The notes: a model not told the origin generated them from the sequence alone. A stretch of 64,000 nucleotides of DNA from Phanerochaete sordida (GCA_019973155.2 BPQB01000025.1:248001-312000), one strand, 5' to 3'. Positions 35,301 to 47,591 are shown, numbered from the stretch's first letter. A program made the numbers and translations.

Positions 35301-36725
35301 GCCCTCAGCCTTTTTACTTGATTCGCCCTTAAGACCTTGCGCTGGTTCGATACCAATGGTCGCGTCTGCATAGTTAAAATCCGGTTAGGCTGTATAGGTG
35401 CGCGGTTCTGAATAGCCCCACCTGCTGCTGCAGCGTCCTCCGCAGCCTTTTGCGCCTTGGTCTTCCGCTTCTTCGGCTTTTCTGTGACCTCCCCATTCGC
35501 GACAGCGGCGGCAACCGGGGCCGCGTCGGTCGATGTAAGCTTCTTCTTTTGGGAAGCTTTTGCAGGAGCAGGAGCAGCCTCGGCAACGCCATTGGCTACC
35601 TGTTCTGGCTGGTCACCATGAGTAGCTTGAGAGTCTTTCGTCTTCTTCTTCTTGCCCTTGGCAGAAGCTTCCGCAGAGGCTGCAGGAGCTGCTGGAGGAG
35701 AGGTAGGCGCAGCAGGAGCAGACTTGTCGACCTGAGACTTCTTCTTAGCTTTCTTCGCCAGTGGCTGGTCGGTCTCGTCGTCAACATCGCCGGCACGCCG
35801 CTTGTTCTTCTTCGAGGAAGCCTCCGTGGCGGAAGCTTCGGGGTTAGCAGACGGTGCCGGCTCGGCCTTCTTCTTTTTCTTCGCTTTCTCTGCTGATTGC
35901 GGAGCAGGCGTCTGTGCAGGAGAAGCCGGACGGGATGGTCCCGTTGAATCGACGACGAAAGGCCCAGATGACTTCTGGGGAGCGGGAGCTTCTGCAGGAG
36001 TGTCGGGCATATTGGAAGACATGTCCGCTACTGAGCCAGAAGACGGCTCTCGGGATTTGTGCTTCTTCTTCCTCTTCTTGAGAGGTGGTGGAACAGAGGC
36101 ATCCTCCACGCCCGGAGCAGCGGGAACCAAGAATTGCGGGATAGCACCAGTGCTCGACTTTTGATTCTGCTGAGGCGAAGCTGTGGATTTGTCTGCTCCG
36201 GATTCGGGAGTATCCAACGTCCTGGAGGACGGGCCAGCCACGGGCTGTCTTGGAGTGACAGCGCGTGCGGGATCGCTTGACCTCGCTAAGGTATTCGTGC
36301 TGGGAAGTGCGTGCGGTCCCGATGAAGGCTTGTCATCCAAACGAACAACAACGTGCAGGTTTGGGATAGAGCGCGACAATGCGCGGAAAGCATCAAAGTC
36401 ATCCTCTATAGAGCACTTATGAATGAACGAGCATCTCAAGGATGTCATGAAGCGCACCATCCTCCAAATCGACTTCTTTGCCGTCCCGCAATTGAACGAA
36501 ACTCAGTTTCTCATTGGCCTCGAGTCCCAATTTCTTTCGCACAATAGTTTTGACCTCGGAGAAAGACTGGTCTATGTTCCGTGTGCAGATATGAGATTAG
36601 CGGAACGTGTGCGTGACATATAACTTGCCTCTGAGAACACGGTCAAACGTCCGATTTTGAGGGGCTGAGAAGGTCACGACCGTCAGCGGCTTGTCCTCCT
36701 CGCGCTTTCGCTTCTTGCCCTCCAT
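32320..36725 (-). CDS. Large disordered nuclear protein with Dnt1/Net1-like ubiquitin-fold N terminus
   Basis: About 1,375 residues from exons 36629-36725, 36458-36571, 35422-36405, 35294-35365, 34226-35232 and 32320-34173. Residues 1-95 (LTVVTFSAPQNRTFDRVLR ... LGLEANEKLSFVQLRDGKEV ... SIPNLHVVVRL) form a ubiquitin-like unit resembling the N terminus of Dnt1/Net1, nucleolar proteins that bind Cdc14-type phosphatase. The rest is low-complexity: Lys-rich KKKRKKKHKS-type signals, long acidic tracts, an AT-hook (AKRRGRPPTK), a Lys/Glu/Ala helix and SP/TP sites typical of CDK targets. Intron 1 has a GC donor. The name rests on the N-terminal fold and composition, so it is moderately sure. It is divergent from NDUFB2 by 177 bp. 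Confidence 0.72.
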
Positions 36726-36902
36726 CCTCAGGCCACTTTTGACGGCGCAAGAGGCAAGAAACGCGTGGACGTCGCGGTCAGAGTTTTGAGGGCGGAGGCT
36801 GCACGAGAGCAGGAGGAACAGCGGCAAGCGCCCGCCAGACGCCTCGGAACGAGATGCGCGTCAAAGCGTTCGCGAGTAACCTCCATCCTCTCTCCAGTCG
36901 AC
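36726..36902. promoter_or_regulatory. Compact bidirectional promoter
   Basis: Only 177 bp separate the start codons of the Dnt1-like gene (-) and NDUFB2 (+), so both promoters and leaders share or overlap this piece. No TATA box is seen, in keeping with housekeeping expression. Confidence 0.55.
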
Positions 36903-37278
36903 ATGGCCGGGGCACACCGTCAGTCACGCATCTTGCATATCTGCCTCGAATCGTGCTGAGTGAATGTATACTGCAGCATCTGGCTCAGGGTTCCACCCTC
37001 ACCTCCCCGGATTCAAGTACAAGTTCCTATCCACCACGTTGGGTGCGACAATGTGGTTCTTCATCTTCTACCGTGCCAGGTGCGTGCTCTCCTCGCTTAC
37101 CGTAAATGCGTTGCTCATAGTAAGTGCAGGAAGGACGGCTCCAAGCTCCTGGTACTTGCTCACTTACGCTGTCTTGCATCCAATATCTCTGACCTTGCTA
37201 TAGGGCGGTCACCCCTGGGAAGGGCACGGTCACGGCCACGGCGAGCACGGGCACGACGCACACGGAGAGCACCACTAG
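36903..37278 (+). CDS. NDUFB2: Complex I accessory subunit NDUFB2 (B8/AGGG-type)
   Basis: A 71-residue inner-membrane subunit of the proton-pumping NADH:ubiquinone oxidoreductase. Four tiny exons (36903-36918, 36977-37079, 37130-37151, 37204-37278) join in phase. The hydrophobic helix TTLGATMWFFIFYRAR is followed by KDGSKLLGGHPWEGHGHG, which closely follows the plant and animal NDUFB2 pattern (MWFW..YRA..DG..LGWRHPWEGH). The tail is His-rich (GHGHGEHGHDAHGEHH) as in plant members. Because of its size and its 16-nt first exon it is easily missed by automatic annotation. It ends 37 nt from the convergent METTL16 gene. Confidence 0.88.
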
Positions 37279-37315
37279 TCCCGTGTATAAACCAAATACA
37301 TGCCTTTGCTCTATC

Positions 37316-39160
37316 CTACCCCATCTCGACGTCTGGGTTCTTGGCAAGCGTGTCCAACTTCCGCGCGACATGGCTCATGAAACTCTCGAACAAGCCCCGG
37401 TCTCTCCCTTGGACCCAGTCAAACTCCACGACATCTTCGCGCTTAGCACCGGCTGTGTCCCGCGTACATCGAACTCGGCAGACTAGGGCTGGCTGAGTCG
37501 GCTGGTGCTCATCAGCGGAATCGGCTGCCGTGAGCTTCCGTCTTCTGGCTGCCCGCGACCAGGTGTTCTGCAAGGCATTGACCAGAAAACCTCCCGATGC
37601 AGCAGCGTCTCTGTGCGCAACAGTCACTCCGTCGATGCTGTTCAGCACCTTCAAGAGCGCTTGTTCCGTTTCCACGGCGGTCTGGAACTGCGTGTATGCT
37701 TGCCGAAGGGTGTTCCTTGCTGGCATGATACTCTGTAAGGTGGCGTTGGATATTCGAGCCAAAGACTGAAAGAAAGCTGTCAGTGTTTCGAGGACTCCAT
37801 GGAATGAGGCTGCATACATCTGGCAGACGTAGGTCGCCGAACGACCAAGCAATCGCCCAACGTCGCGTCTTGCCTTGCACGAACTCCGTGATGGCATAAT
37901 TGTCTACCTAGAAGTGCGATGTTCAGCCATAACCTTCGTCACGCCAGTCATGCGGACTTGCCTTTGCGGACCTGAGAGACTGAACAATCTCTGTCAACGA
38001 CGACATTTTGCCGAGCATCGAAGTGTACCATCTATGAATCACTAAGTACTCAAAGTGAAGGGCGACCTCTGTCTGCACTGACCGACAACTTTCTCGGAGC
38101 TGCAAGCTTTCCTGCACCATCTTGCGGACGAATGCTACTTCGCCGCCAGGTGTGATCATCTCCGTTTCTGCTCCTGTGCAAGCACCGCTAGGTCCAATCT
38201 CCTTCGCTTCCGCGGAACTCAGCACCTCCTCCCGACTGCCGTAGAACGGGGGGTTGCACATGGTGAAGTCGATTCCTTGCGTACTTCTACGGACAAATTA
38301 CAGATCCTTTTCGAAAATGATAATGAGAGAACTTACTGAAACGCAGCAGCAGGGAAGATGCTGTCGTCTGCCCTCACTTGCACAATCATGATACGCTCGC
38401 TGAGATTGTTGGTAGTAACATTTCGTCGAGCAAATTCGGCCGACTGCTGGTCAACCTCTAGAAACAGCAATGTTAGCTAGGCAGGCCGTAGGTGGGCGAG
38501 AGGCTTACCAGTAGCCCAGAACCTCCATTTTGAACCTATTCTGCATCCAAGCAAAGGGTATATGGCGGATGCGCCTGTGCCTCTAGGATGCCTATGAGCA
38601 CATTTCGTAGAGAGCCTAGAGACCGTTGGCTTACATGTCGACGCCTGCGACCTCGCTACAAGCGGGTGCAACGCTGGCATGAACGCTTAAAATATCTTCT
38701 ATCCATAGTATGTAGTTCAGCCTGTAGTGCCATAAGCATCAGTGCATTGGCATGGGCTAAATAGGCGTGCCTATTTGGTACCTGACACTTCGCGTGAGTC
38801 TGGAGGCTCGCGAAGCAGGCGAGGATGTCTAGCGACTTACGGGCGGACATAGCCTATCGATTGGTAGCTCTAGAGAAAGCGCGAAGTCTCGGTGCAAGAG
38901 AGCTCTTGTCAAACATCTGTACTAGCGCGCGGCGCACGTCGGTACTGCTGCCAGGAATGGTTAGGAGGATCATACCTTTGAGCAGCCTCGTCTTGAAAAT
39001 CGATGCCGACTCCATTGGAGGTTTTCTTCAAGCTGTGCCAAGATATGAGTGATTTTCAGGGCTGTCGCGACGCGGTGGCTTACAAACACTGCAGTTCAGG
39101 GTAAGACTCTGCCAATGCAGTGAAATTTGGAGGCGTCCGGTACGGATTTCGGGGGTGCAT
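37316..39160 (-). CDS. METTL16: METTL16-type U6 snRNA/RNA m6A methyltransferase
   Basis: SAM-dependent RNA N6-adenine methyltransferase; fission yeast and human orthologues methylate U6 snRNA in the 5'-splice-site-pairing box. Eleven exons: 39084-39160, 38976-39032, 38841-38904, 38771-38781, 38635-38721, 38509-38582, 38337-38457, 38083-38286, 37962-38031, 37818-37907, 37316-37765; about 434 residues. Visible are [50 protein letters not shown], the SAM site [12 protein letters not shown], the catalytic NPPF motif (175-178), [32 protein letters not shown] and WAIAWSF. The C-terminal region is an extended helical part (VCR-like). Two introns use GC donors and exon 4 is only 11 nt (VPNR). Confidence 0.93.
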
Positions 39161-39462
39161 CTGACGAATTCGAAAGAAAGAAACGCAAGTCAGTATTTAT
39201 TCACTAGCAATATATCGGGGTACGCTTTGCGAGGCAACATACCCTGCGTTGGGTTACTGAGCTGCAGTAGGCAGCTGGGATCAGAGTTTGCAGACCGCGC
39301 GACGTCACCGCTGCGAGGTGCACGGGGTCGCGACTGATACGCGTGACCCGGGGTCGCCTGGAGCGCCTCGCTCCCAGAGCATGTTCCCGCCGTTGAAGAG
39401 AAATGTCTCGGTGACCTCTTGACCTGTCCGACCCATCTAGCTACATAATCCGCACAGGCCCC
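39161..39462. promoter_or_regulatory. Shared upstream region of METTL16 and the gelsolin-like gene
   Basis: About 300 bp between divergent start codons. It contains both promoters; no clear TATA box is seen. Confidence 0.5.
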
Positions 39463-42400
39463 ATGGCAGACCGTGGAAGTATCGCTACCCAGCGACGCGC
39501 CGCTGACGTCCCAGCGAAGCCCGAGGCGGGCCTCGCGGAGTGGACGAGCAAGATCAAGGCTATGCAGCGGCAGGTCGACGAAGACGAGGAGGCGGAGACG
39601 CGGAGGCTCGAGGAAGAGATAGCTGCGTCTCGCGCTGCACGCATGCGACGGAGCACAGGTCGCGGAATGAGCACAGATCTATGTATGTTTCCGCCTCTCA
39701 TGCGTTAATTGGGTTCACCAAACCAGGTCGGTTATGCCCTGAACATAGCCAACACTGATGTCGCGAAGAGTTTGAAGGACAGCAAGCCGAGCTCTCCGCC
39801 TCCGTCCAACCCACCGCGTACCTTCGCCGACAGGCAGCTTGGCCAGGAGGATACGCTGCGGAAGCTCATGGGAGAAAGTCAGGCGCGGAATGGATCTGCC
39901 TCTACTCCAGGCCGATCCTCCGCGGACCCCATGTCCCTCGCGGCCTTCATGGGAGGACGCGCCACCGGACCTCGTCTGAATAGACATGCACCCCAGCAGG
40001 ACGTGCACGACCCAACCCAATTCGAGCCACGTACAGTCACTGCGCCGCATCCCGTGTTTGGACATGGAGGAGTCGCTTTGGCTGGGCTGGCAGCGAAAAG
40101 CAGAACGCGTGCGGAGTCTCCCGTACCCAAAGTCCCGAGTCCCCAGCCACCAGCCAAGGAGCCGTCGCACGCCCCTTCGTCACGACCAGCATCTGTCACG
40201 AAGACTCGCCTCAGGGACGTTGAAGAGCGTCGTGAGCTCGGTCCAGAGAAGCGCAGCTCAAGTCCTACCAAAGACTGGTTGGCTGCGAGGCAACGCACCA
40301 TGAGCACTCCATCTCCTCCTTCCAAGCCTGTATCACCTGCGCCTCCACCAAAGGCTGCATCACCAACACCCGTAAGAGAAGCACTTGCTCCGCGCCCTTC
40401 TCCTCGCCCGTCCCCTCGCCCAGCCTCGTATAACGCGATAGCCGGCGACTACATGGCTGCGAAGAGTATGTCAACCCCAGGACGTCAGACACCGTCAACC
40501 TATACACCGCAGACCACAGCTCCACGGACGACTTCGGCTTCACCATTACCCAAAGGGTCTGCTCAGACTTCACCATCGCTCTCTTCTCCGAAGTCTCCAG
40601 TTACCAGCTCGTTCGGTCTAGCTAAGCCCATTCAGCCCACGCCCAAGAAGACTATGCAGGGTCCTCAGATCCCGCTGGGGCATAGCTCTCCCGCGTTCCT
40701 CAAGCCGCCGCCCCCGAAGGAGCCTACCCCAAGTCTCAGCAGATTAAAAGGACGTGGATTCGTGGCTAACATGGTGAAAGTCACTGCCCAGCTAGGAGAA
40801 ACTTCGACGAGCAACGGCCCTGCTTTAGGTCCAGCAACTCCCGAAAGAACGAAGGAGTCGCCTCGTAAATCGTCTGTCCTGGATAGGTGGCAGGTTAACA
40901 GCACCCCGCCTACCATTATTGCACCCAAGCCTGTTCCACTGCGGAAGGCCCGCACAGTAGAGCCTTCGTCGCCCGCTTCGACGTCACTGGTGCCTACACC
41001 TTTCAATCCTTCAGCGTCGACGACACAGAGGCGCGACTCGTCTGAAAAGTCCTTGAAGCCCAGGGCTTCTCTCCCGTCTCTGTCGCATGCTGCTATCCCC
41101 GACAAACTTCCACGTCCGACGTCTGCAAGGGAGGATCTGCCTAGTCAAGCACCGTCCACGACGCAGAAGCGGGCCCTGGGCTCTTCAACGACGATGATCT
41201 CGTACATGAAACCTCTGAAGACCGGCGACGGCCAGCCCACGAGTACACCACCATCACGACCTTCGTCCAGAGCCGCTCGGAGTAGGCCAGCCACTCCCGA
41301 CGCCGACGAGTTCGGAAATCGCAGACGTTCGCATTCGCATTCGCGCCCGAGGAGTGCAATTGGGATGGTGCAGGAGAAAGCTTCAGATCCGTCGAGTGGG
41401 GCTACGGGCGGAAAGCCCCTCAGCCATGTACGTTCATTTTGGTGATGCGTTCTGGGATGGATACATTTGTCATTTACGCTGGATTTCTCGCTATGCTGAA
41501 TTTATTCGAATGTGACGGAGGCTAATGCGTTCTGGATACCAGCCGACAAAGGATCGGGCGCGTAAGCCTCGCAAGGCGAAGACCATATTCCCGCCCACGA
41601 GCGGTCTGCTTCCCAAAGCAGCAGTCGCTGCGGACCAACGTTTGGAAGGGAAGCCTCCTGCCTCGCCACCAGGCACCAGAGGATTGGCTCCCACAGCTGA
41701 CAGCGCGATATCGCCGCTGCAGTCAAGCGCATTCCGTTCCTCGACACCGCGCGCGCCTGATGGTGCCACCGAAAGTCAACGAGACACGACACCCAGTCCA
41801 CCGACGACGAATGCTAGCCGCCGGGTTTACTTCCCCCTCGACCTCCCCCCAGTCACCATCCCTCAGGAGCATGTGAAGTCCCCCGAGTCGCCCGCGCCCG
41901 CTACGCCCATGCGGCACAGCCGCATCCCCAGCACGGGCAACAGGGCTACCGTGATGGACGTCGCACAGGCGCTCAGCCAGTATGACGAACAGGCGCGAAA
42001 ACTCAGCGGCGACGAGGTCATGTCGCCCGAGCCGCTATTCGAGGAGCCGCCGAGGGTCGCGGAGCCCAAGGACGAGCCCGCGGAGACCCCGCGGCTGGAC
42101 GTCAAGACCATGATCTCGAGCTGGGGCAAGGAGAACGCCGCGCCAAGCCCCGTGTCGCCGACCCTGGAAAGGAGAAAGTCGAGCTACGAGAGGTACTCTG
42201 CGTTCACGCTTCCGCCCTTGCTCGAGGAGAAGACGCCTGTTTCATCACCTGCGAACACACTTGGTCGCCGTGCAGCACCGCTCGCAACCCTGCTGGAGAA
42301 GGAGGTGCCTGCTCCTTCTTCAGAGCCTGTGGAACCTGTAACGTCCTCAGCTCCCGGCTCGCCTAAACTGGAGGCGCCTGAAGCTCTTCCGCCTCCTCCT

Positions 42401-44055
42401 GCACCTGTACCGGAGCCACAGTCGGAGCTGGAAGAAGCGGAAGTTGTCACAAACGAGGTTGAGGTTACCCAGGCTGCAGACTCTGTCGATCCGTTTGTGC
42501 ACTTTGGTGAACATTCATTCGAGTCTAGGCGCTTTCCCTTTACTGACCGCTTGCCTAGATCATGTCGACGAGCCTCTGCCTAGAGTTGATATCGCGCCTC
42601 TGCTGAACTGCAAGCCGTCGCTATACAAATCGGACCCGGACGTTACGACGATCTCGGTGGAGGTGCTGTCGGTCGTAGGCAGCAACGCGACTGCGGTCAC
42701 TGGCGACAGCCACATTTTCTACGAAGCCGAAACTTTGGCGATCATTCACCGCTTCAAGACGAAGTCCAGTGGTCTCGTGAACACAAAGGTTTGGGCGTGG
42801 AGAGGCTCCAAGGCACAGTCCGGTGAACGTGAGGAGAAGAAGCTGCAGGAACTCGCGCGACGGTATAACACGCCATTGGTAAACGTGAAGGAGTACTCCG
42901 AGCCTGCAGACCTTGTAGCTGCTCTTGGCGGGCGACTGGCTACGCGGCAGGTAAGGTAACCATTTATTACCTCCGTAGCCGCTGCTTACAGGATTGTTCG
43001 CTAGGGCGCTCGGGCTCATTGGTCGAGAGAGAACACTGCGATGCATCTCGTCCGCTCTGCAAACGGTGTGCTATACATCGATGAGCTGGAACCTGTAAGT
43101 TACCTCACCTCGAGCTGTTCACTGGTGATCAATATGGCAACAGACTATTCGGAACCTCTGCTCCGGCTTCAGCTACTGCGTGTCTCTCCTGGAGACATTT
43201 TACGTCTGGTATGGCGTAGGTTCCACCGACGAAGAACGCCGCGCTGCTATGGAATACGCCCGCAGCATCGCCGAAGATCCTGATAGCGTTGCTGAGCTGG
43301 TCGAAGGCGAAGAGGACGAAATGTTCTGGCTCATTCTCGGCGAAGGCGAGTATGCGAATGCAGACTACTGGAAGTGGAAGCCGTCCCTCGGACCTATCTG
43401 CGCGAAAGCTTGGCTGGTAGATGCTGGGAGCCAGCAGGACTCGGTAAGACGGCTGCTTCCTTGACAAACTAAGTTGTGACTGACATGTCGCCGCAGCATG
43501 TCGTACACGCATCCATCCAATCTGCAGCGGACGTTCACGATCGTGTCTATCTTCTGGACTGCATCTGGGAGTTCTTCGTGCTTGTTGGCAGTGAAGCTCG
43601 TGGCAAACGTAGTGACATACGTCTTGCTCTGAATGTCGCGAAGGTCCGTGCTCCGTGATCCCCATTTTTCCCATATTAATCGAACTCTTGGCGCAGGAAC
43701 TATCCTCTGCAACATCGTCGTCCAGACCATTTTGTCCCACAGTTCATGTGCTCGTTCTTCCGAGCCAAATACCAGCAGACCTCCGTCTTACCTTCCGCGA
43801 GCTCGATGAGGCCGACTTGGTATGCAGTGCTGGGTTTCTCATGGGGCGTCGCTGATCAAGCTTTCAGAATCGCGGCTCGGTTCCGGACCACATGAACCTG
43901 ATATCTTGCTCAGAAGCATTGGAACATGTACGTGAACATGTTCTTCGGTCGTGTCAATGTGCTGATTGGGTTTACAGCTGCAGAAGACCTCCTGGGAAAG
44001 GAGTGTACTGGCAGACGAGACGATGCTTCCTCTTGGATTACATGCTGGACAGTAA
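39463..44055 (+). CDS. Long disordered protein with C-terminal gelsolin-type repeats
   Basis: About 1,350 residues from exons 39463-39682, 39749-41427, 41543-42506, 42559-42950, 43005-43094, 43144-43443, 43497-43643, 43697-43819, 43868-43927 and 43978-44055. The first 950 residues are Ser/Pro/Thr-rich and disordered with short conserved islands (PMSLAAFMGGRATGPRLN, LSHPTKDRARKPRKA, MDVAQALSQYDEQA, VKTMISSWGKENAA). The C terminus carries gelsolin-like folds (THEFYEAETLAIIHRFKTKS-like segment at 42718-42770, TKVWAWRGSKA, FYVWYGVGST, VYLLDCIWEFFVLVG). This order matches fungal villin/gelsolin-related proteins with a DUF4045-type N terminus, likely actin-binding. A truncated copy of its N terminus lies at 57640-58371. 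Confidence 0.85.
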
Positions 44056-45028
44056 TATCTGGCCACCTTTCATACCCCGTGCTCGTGGATTTACCCTACA
44101 GTTTACTTGGAGTCACCTATGCTATGAGACACGTTAACGTTGAATGCTCACATCGTCTCAACTGTCCAGATACTGCTGCGAACGTCGCGAAAGGTCCGTT
44201 TAGCACTGACATCCCCAGGTCTTGAGCCTCGGACACCGACGGTCCGTGCACCGCCTGCTGACCGCCCACGCTACGATCCGCACCCAAGGATGCCTGCCAG
44301 CATCATATGAATCAATCTGAATGAAGCTCGGAACCCCCGCTTCTTCGCCTACATCGAACCTCGCCTGATGATGTGCTCTTCTCATCGCGGTTCTGCTAGC
44401 GGACCACTACGGCGGCACGTGCACCGCTACCTCGTGGTACGACGACGCCGGAGGCTTCTTGTGGAAGCCTCTGCTCTTCCCTTGCACCTTCGCCATGAAT
44501 CCTGAATCTGTTCGCCTTTGTCGACCTTGTGCTCTGGCCGCCGCTTGTGACCCCGCGCGCTTGTTGCGTTGTTCACTTGCTGGCTGGGCGGCTATTCGGA
44601 TACTGGCTGGTCGTCGCAATCGCCGTCTAACATCGGGAAGGCCGCATGCTGTCAGCCGAGAGCCGACTCCTCGACCCCCCAAAGAGCTATCTCTGTGGCC
44701 CTGTTCAACGGGCCAGCGGAACGGGCGCTGAATGTGGACGCCACACGAGGACGCCTAACGCTGCCTAACGACCTTGTGGGCCTTTGTCATTGTGACTGCG
44801 CGCGAGTGACAATGATTCAACGCCCGCTCTCTTTGGCGGGCCACTGTGGTCGAGAATAAAATGTCAGCTGTCTCGGTGCGGTGTGGGCACCCTGCATTCT
44901 CGAGCTTCTTCCCCACTCCTTCCCAGCGCGCGTTCGGTGCGGGCGTTGACAAGCTTCCTGGTTATCTCTCCGCGGGGCCCTATAAATTCCTTGCTGCCGG
45001 CCAGCAGAACCCGACTCACCAGTCAGGG
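44056..45028. other. Intergenic / GH17 upstream region
   Basis: 3' flank of the gelsolin-like gene and promoter of the GH17 gene, with a TATA box listed separately. No gene recognised. Confidence 0.55.
44981..44986 (+). promoter_or_regulatory. TATA box of the GH17 gene
   Basis: TATAAA in the context CCCTATAAATTCC, 43 nt before the GH17 ATG at 45029. Confidence 0.55.
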
Positions 45029-46338
45029 ATGTCGCTCCTTACGCTCCTCCTCGCCGCCCTCGCGTGTGGCGCGCCCCTCGCGTCAGCCGCGCCGCTCACC
45101 CTCGACGCCGACGCGCCCGCCACCGCGAACTGGGCGGGGACCTGCTTCCCCGCGCTAGACTTCCAGAAGCCCCTCGTGATGCCTTCAGACAACAGGAACT
45201 GGTGGTGCGACCCAAGCACCGAGTATGCGTTCGTGGGCTTCAGCTACGAGGTCACAGCATGTAAGCGCCCCGTGTCGTGTTGTGGCGGGGCCACAGCTCT
45301 CTAACGCGACGTCCCAGGCCAAAGTCGCGAGCAACTCAACAAGGAGTTCTCGGACATACGCCATAACTTCCACAGTCGCTACGTGCGGCTGTACGGCGCG
45401 TGTGACAACGACGGCTTCTAGTGGGTGGATCATAGTCGCACGCTCCAACAGAAGCTGATCTTACTGCCAGCGACGACATCGTCGATGCGGCCTGGAACAA
45501 CGACCTCGGTGTGCACGCTCTTGTCTGGGTAAGCACCCCACATCTTTAGTGCACCTGCATTCCTTCTCACGGCCTGCCAGTTCGGCTTCAACGGCGACGA
45601 CGTGTGGATGACGCGGCGCGACACGCTCTTCGCGTCGCTGCACGCGAACCCGCTCGCCAAGTTCGTGACGCGCGGCGTGCAGTTCGGCTCGGAGCCGCTC
45701 TTCGACAACGTGCTGCCGCACGCGCAGCTCGCCCAGCAGGTGCTGCTCGCGAAGCAGAACCTCTCGTCGCTCAACATCCCCGTCACCGTCAGCGAGCTCG
45801 CGTACGGCTACCAGGAGCGCGGCGGCGCGCAGGACGTGCTCGACGCGGTCGACTTCATCAATATCCACATGCTCCCGTTCTTCTCGCAGGAGGCGTCGAC
45901 CGCGAACGCGTCGTGGCCGCTCGTCATGGACGACCTGCAGTGGTTCATCGACCACGGCGAGGGCAAGAAGATGTACCTCGACGAGGTGAGTTCGGCTTGG
46001 GTGTGCGCTGCGTGCAGGACTGACCCCCGTTTTCCAGAACGGCTGGCCCTCGGTGACGTCCTCCGGTGTCCAGCCGAACAGCCCGGATGCTGTCGCAGAC
46101 ATCAAGAATGAGCGCGTACGTAACTATGCTACTCCCTTGTAGTTCGCCTCGTCTTACACTAGGGCTCTAGGACTACTTTATGCTGCTGGACAAACACTGC
46201 GAAGACTTCAAGCCCGTCGTGGGCGGCGGAGTAGGCTGGTTCGCACACATCTACTCCGACTACATGGAGCCTGGCTATGGCATCTACGACGTAGACGGCG
46301 AGAAGAAGATCTGGTTCAACCCGAGGACGCACTGCTAG
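45029..46338 (+). CDS. GH17 beta-1,3-glucanase-like secreted glycoside hydrolase
   Basis: Secreted enzyme of about 347 residues, probably acting on beta-1,3-glucan of the cell wall. Exons 45029-45260, 45318-45420, 45471-45528, 45581-45985, 46038-46115 and 46171-46338. A signal peptide (MSLLTLLLAALACGAPLASA) is followed by GFSYEVTACQSREQLNKEF, VRLYGACDNDG (the GH17 strand), RGVQFGSEPLFDN with the likely acid/base Glu, DFINIHMLPFFS and YLDENGWPS, where Glu is the expected nucleophile (ELGWPS in most members). No carbohydrate-binding module or GPI signal is present. The TATA box position supports the start. Confidence 0.88.
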
Positions 46339-46618
46339 AATCCGACCCATGGCCAAGGTGCCAATGACGCACGATCCTTACGAGGTTATAACGATGGGCT
46401 TTTGTATTTATTGAATCTGTAGCCTTACACGACGCTGTTGCACGACTGCGATCTACAAGCGTGATATAAGCTACATTCGTCTGCACCAAAGTTGGTACAA
46501 TAGAACAGCGGAGGCTGCGCTCCGCTATACAGGTATAAGGGACAGTCCGGTAACCACGTTTCCAGTCCGAGCCATAATAGTCCAACGTAGTCTGTGCGAG
46601 AGCAAGAGTGAACGACGA

Positions 46619-47591
46619 TTAAGCAAGGATAGCAAAGGCAGACGAGAGCACAACGAGGGCGGAGGCGCCGATGCCCGCACTAAGATGCATAGCGCCGCTA
46701 TTCTTGGTGTCGGCTGTGGTGTTACCAGCTGCGCCGAAGGACTTCACATCCGATGGGGTCTGTCCATCTGCGCAGATGCGTGAGATGGATATCAATCATG
46801 TGGGAAGGCCGTGCGGGCACCACATACCGGTGAAGTTAGCGCCGCAGAGGTTCTGCACGTTGGACTCCGCGCTGGAGTCGGCGACGCCGGGGAACGCCTG
46901 CTTGATGATGTTGTACCACTGCTTGCTGCAGTCCGTGCACTGCAGGCTCGCGGGCAGCGGCGGCACGGAGCTCGCGACGACCTCGCCGAGGAACGTCTGC
47001 AGGCCGGACGTGGTCAGCGGGCCGGTGACCGTCTGCAGGTTCGTGAGGAACTCGGTCGGGCACAGGGTGTTGTTCGACGAGCTGCAGCGCGCGCGGCGTC
47101 AGGGTCAGCACACGGGCGGAGATGCGGCGCGCGGCACGTACTCCTGCAGGCAGGCCATCTCGCGGAGGGACGGGTAGAACTGCTGGGCGAGCCCCGTGAG
47201 CTGCGCGGCGGTGATGTTCGCGAGGCCTGCGCTCTGGAGCTCGGCCTGGCAGCCGGACACGACGTCGTTCGCGACCGCGGCGAGGGTGTCGTTCGTGCAC
47301 GCCGCCTGGTTGCACACGCCCTGCAGCCAGCTGTCGACCGGGCCCACGAGGGATGTGCTCGAGCTCGTGGTGAGGATGCTCGCGATGCCGGAGGGGTTGA
47401 GGCACGCCGCGCCAGAGTCTGTGAGCAGCCCTGCCAGTGCGCCTTCGCACTGCGAGGAAATCCTGTGCAAAATCCCCGCATCAGCTCCAGACCCTTGTGC
47501 CTGGGAATGCGACGTACGACAGCGCGCTTGCGACTGCGGTGAAGGCGGCAATGCCCATCACGCCAGCAGAAATCTTGGTAAACGACAGCAT
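46619..47591 (-). CDS. GPI-anchored Cys-containing secreted protein of unknown function
   Basis: About 265 residues from exons 47518-47591, 47142-47462, 46828-47081 and 46619-46767. A signal peptide (MLSFTKISAGVMGIAAFTAV) leads to a mostly helical domain with spaced Cys residues (SSQCEGALAGLLTD, GVCNQAACTNDTLAAVANDV, CLQED, LQCTDCSKQWYNIIKQAFPG, NLCGANFTG). The C terminus has a Ser/Thr/Gly spacer and a terminal hydrophobic tail (LSAGIGASALVVLSSAFAIL) ending right at the stop, the pattern of a GPI-attachment signal. I know no function; location on the outer membrane or wall is likely. It is convergent with the GH17 gene. Confidence 0.8.
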
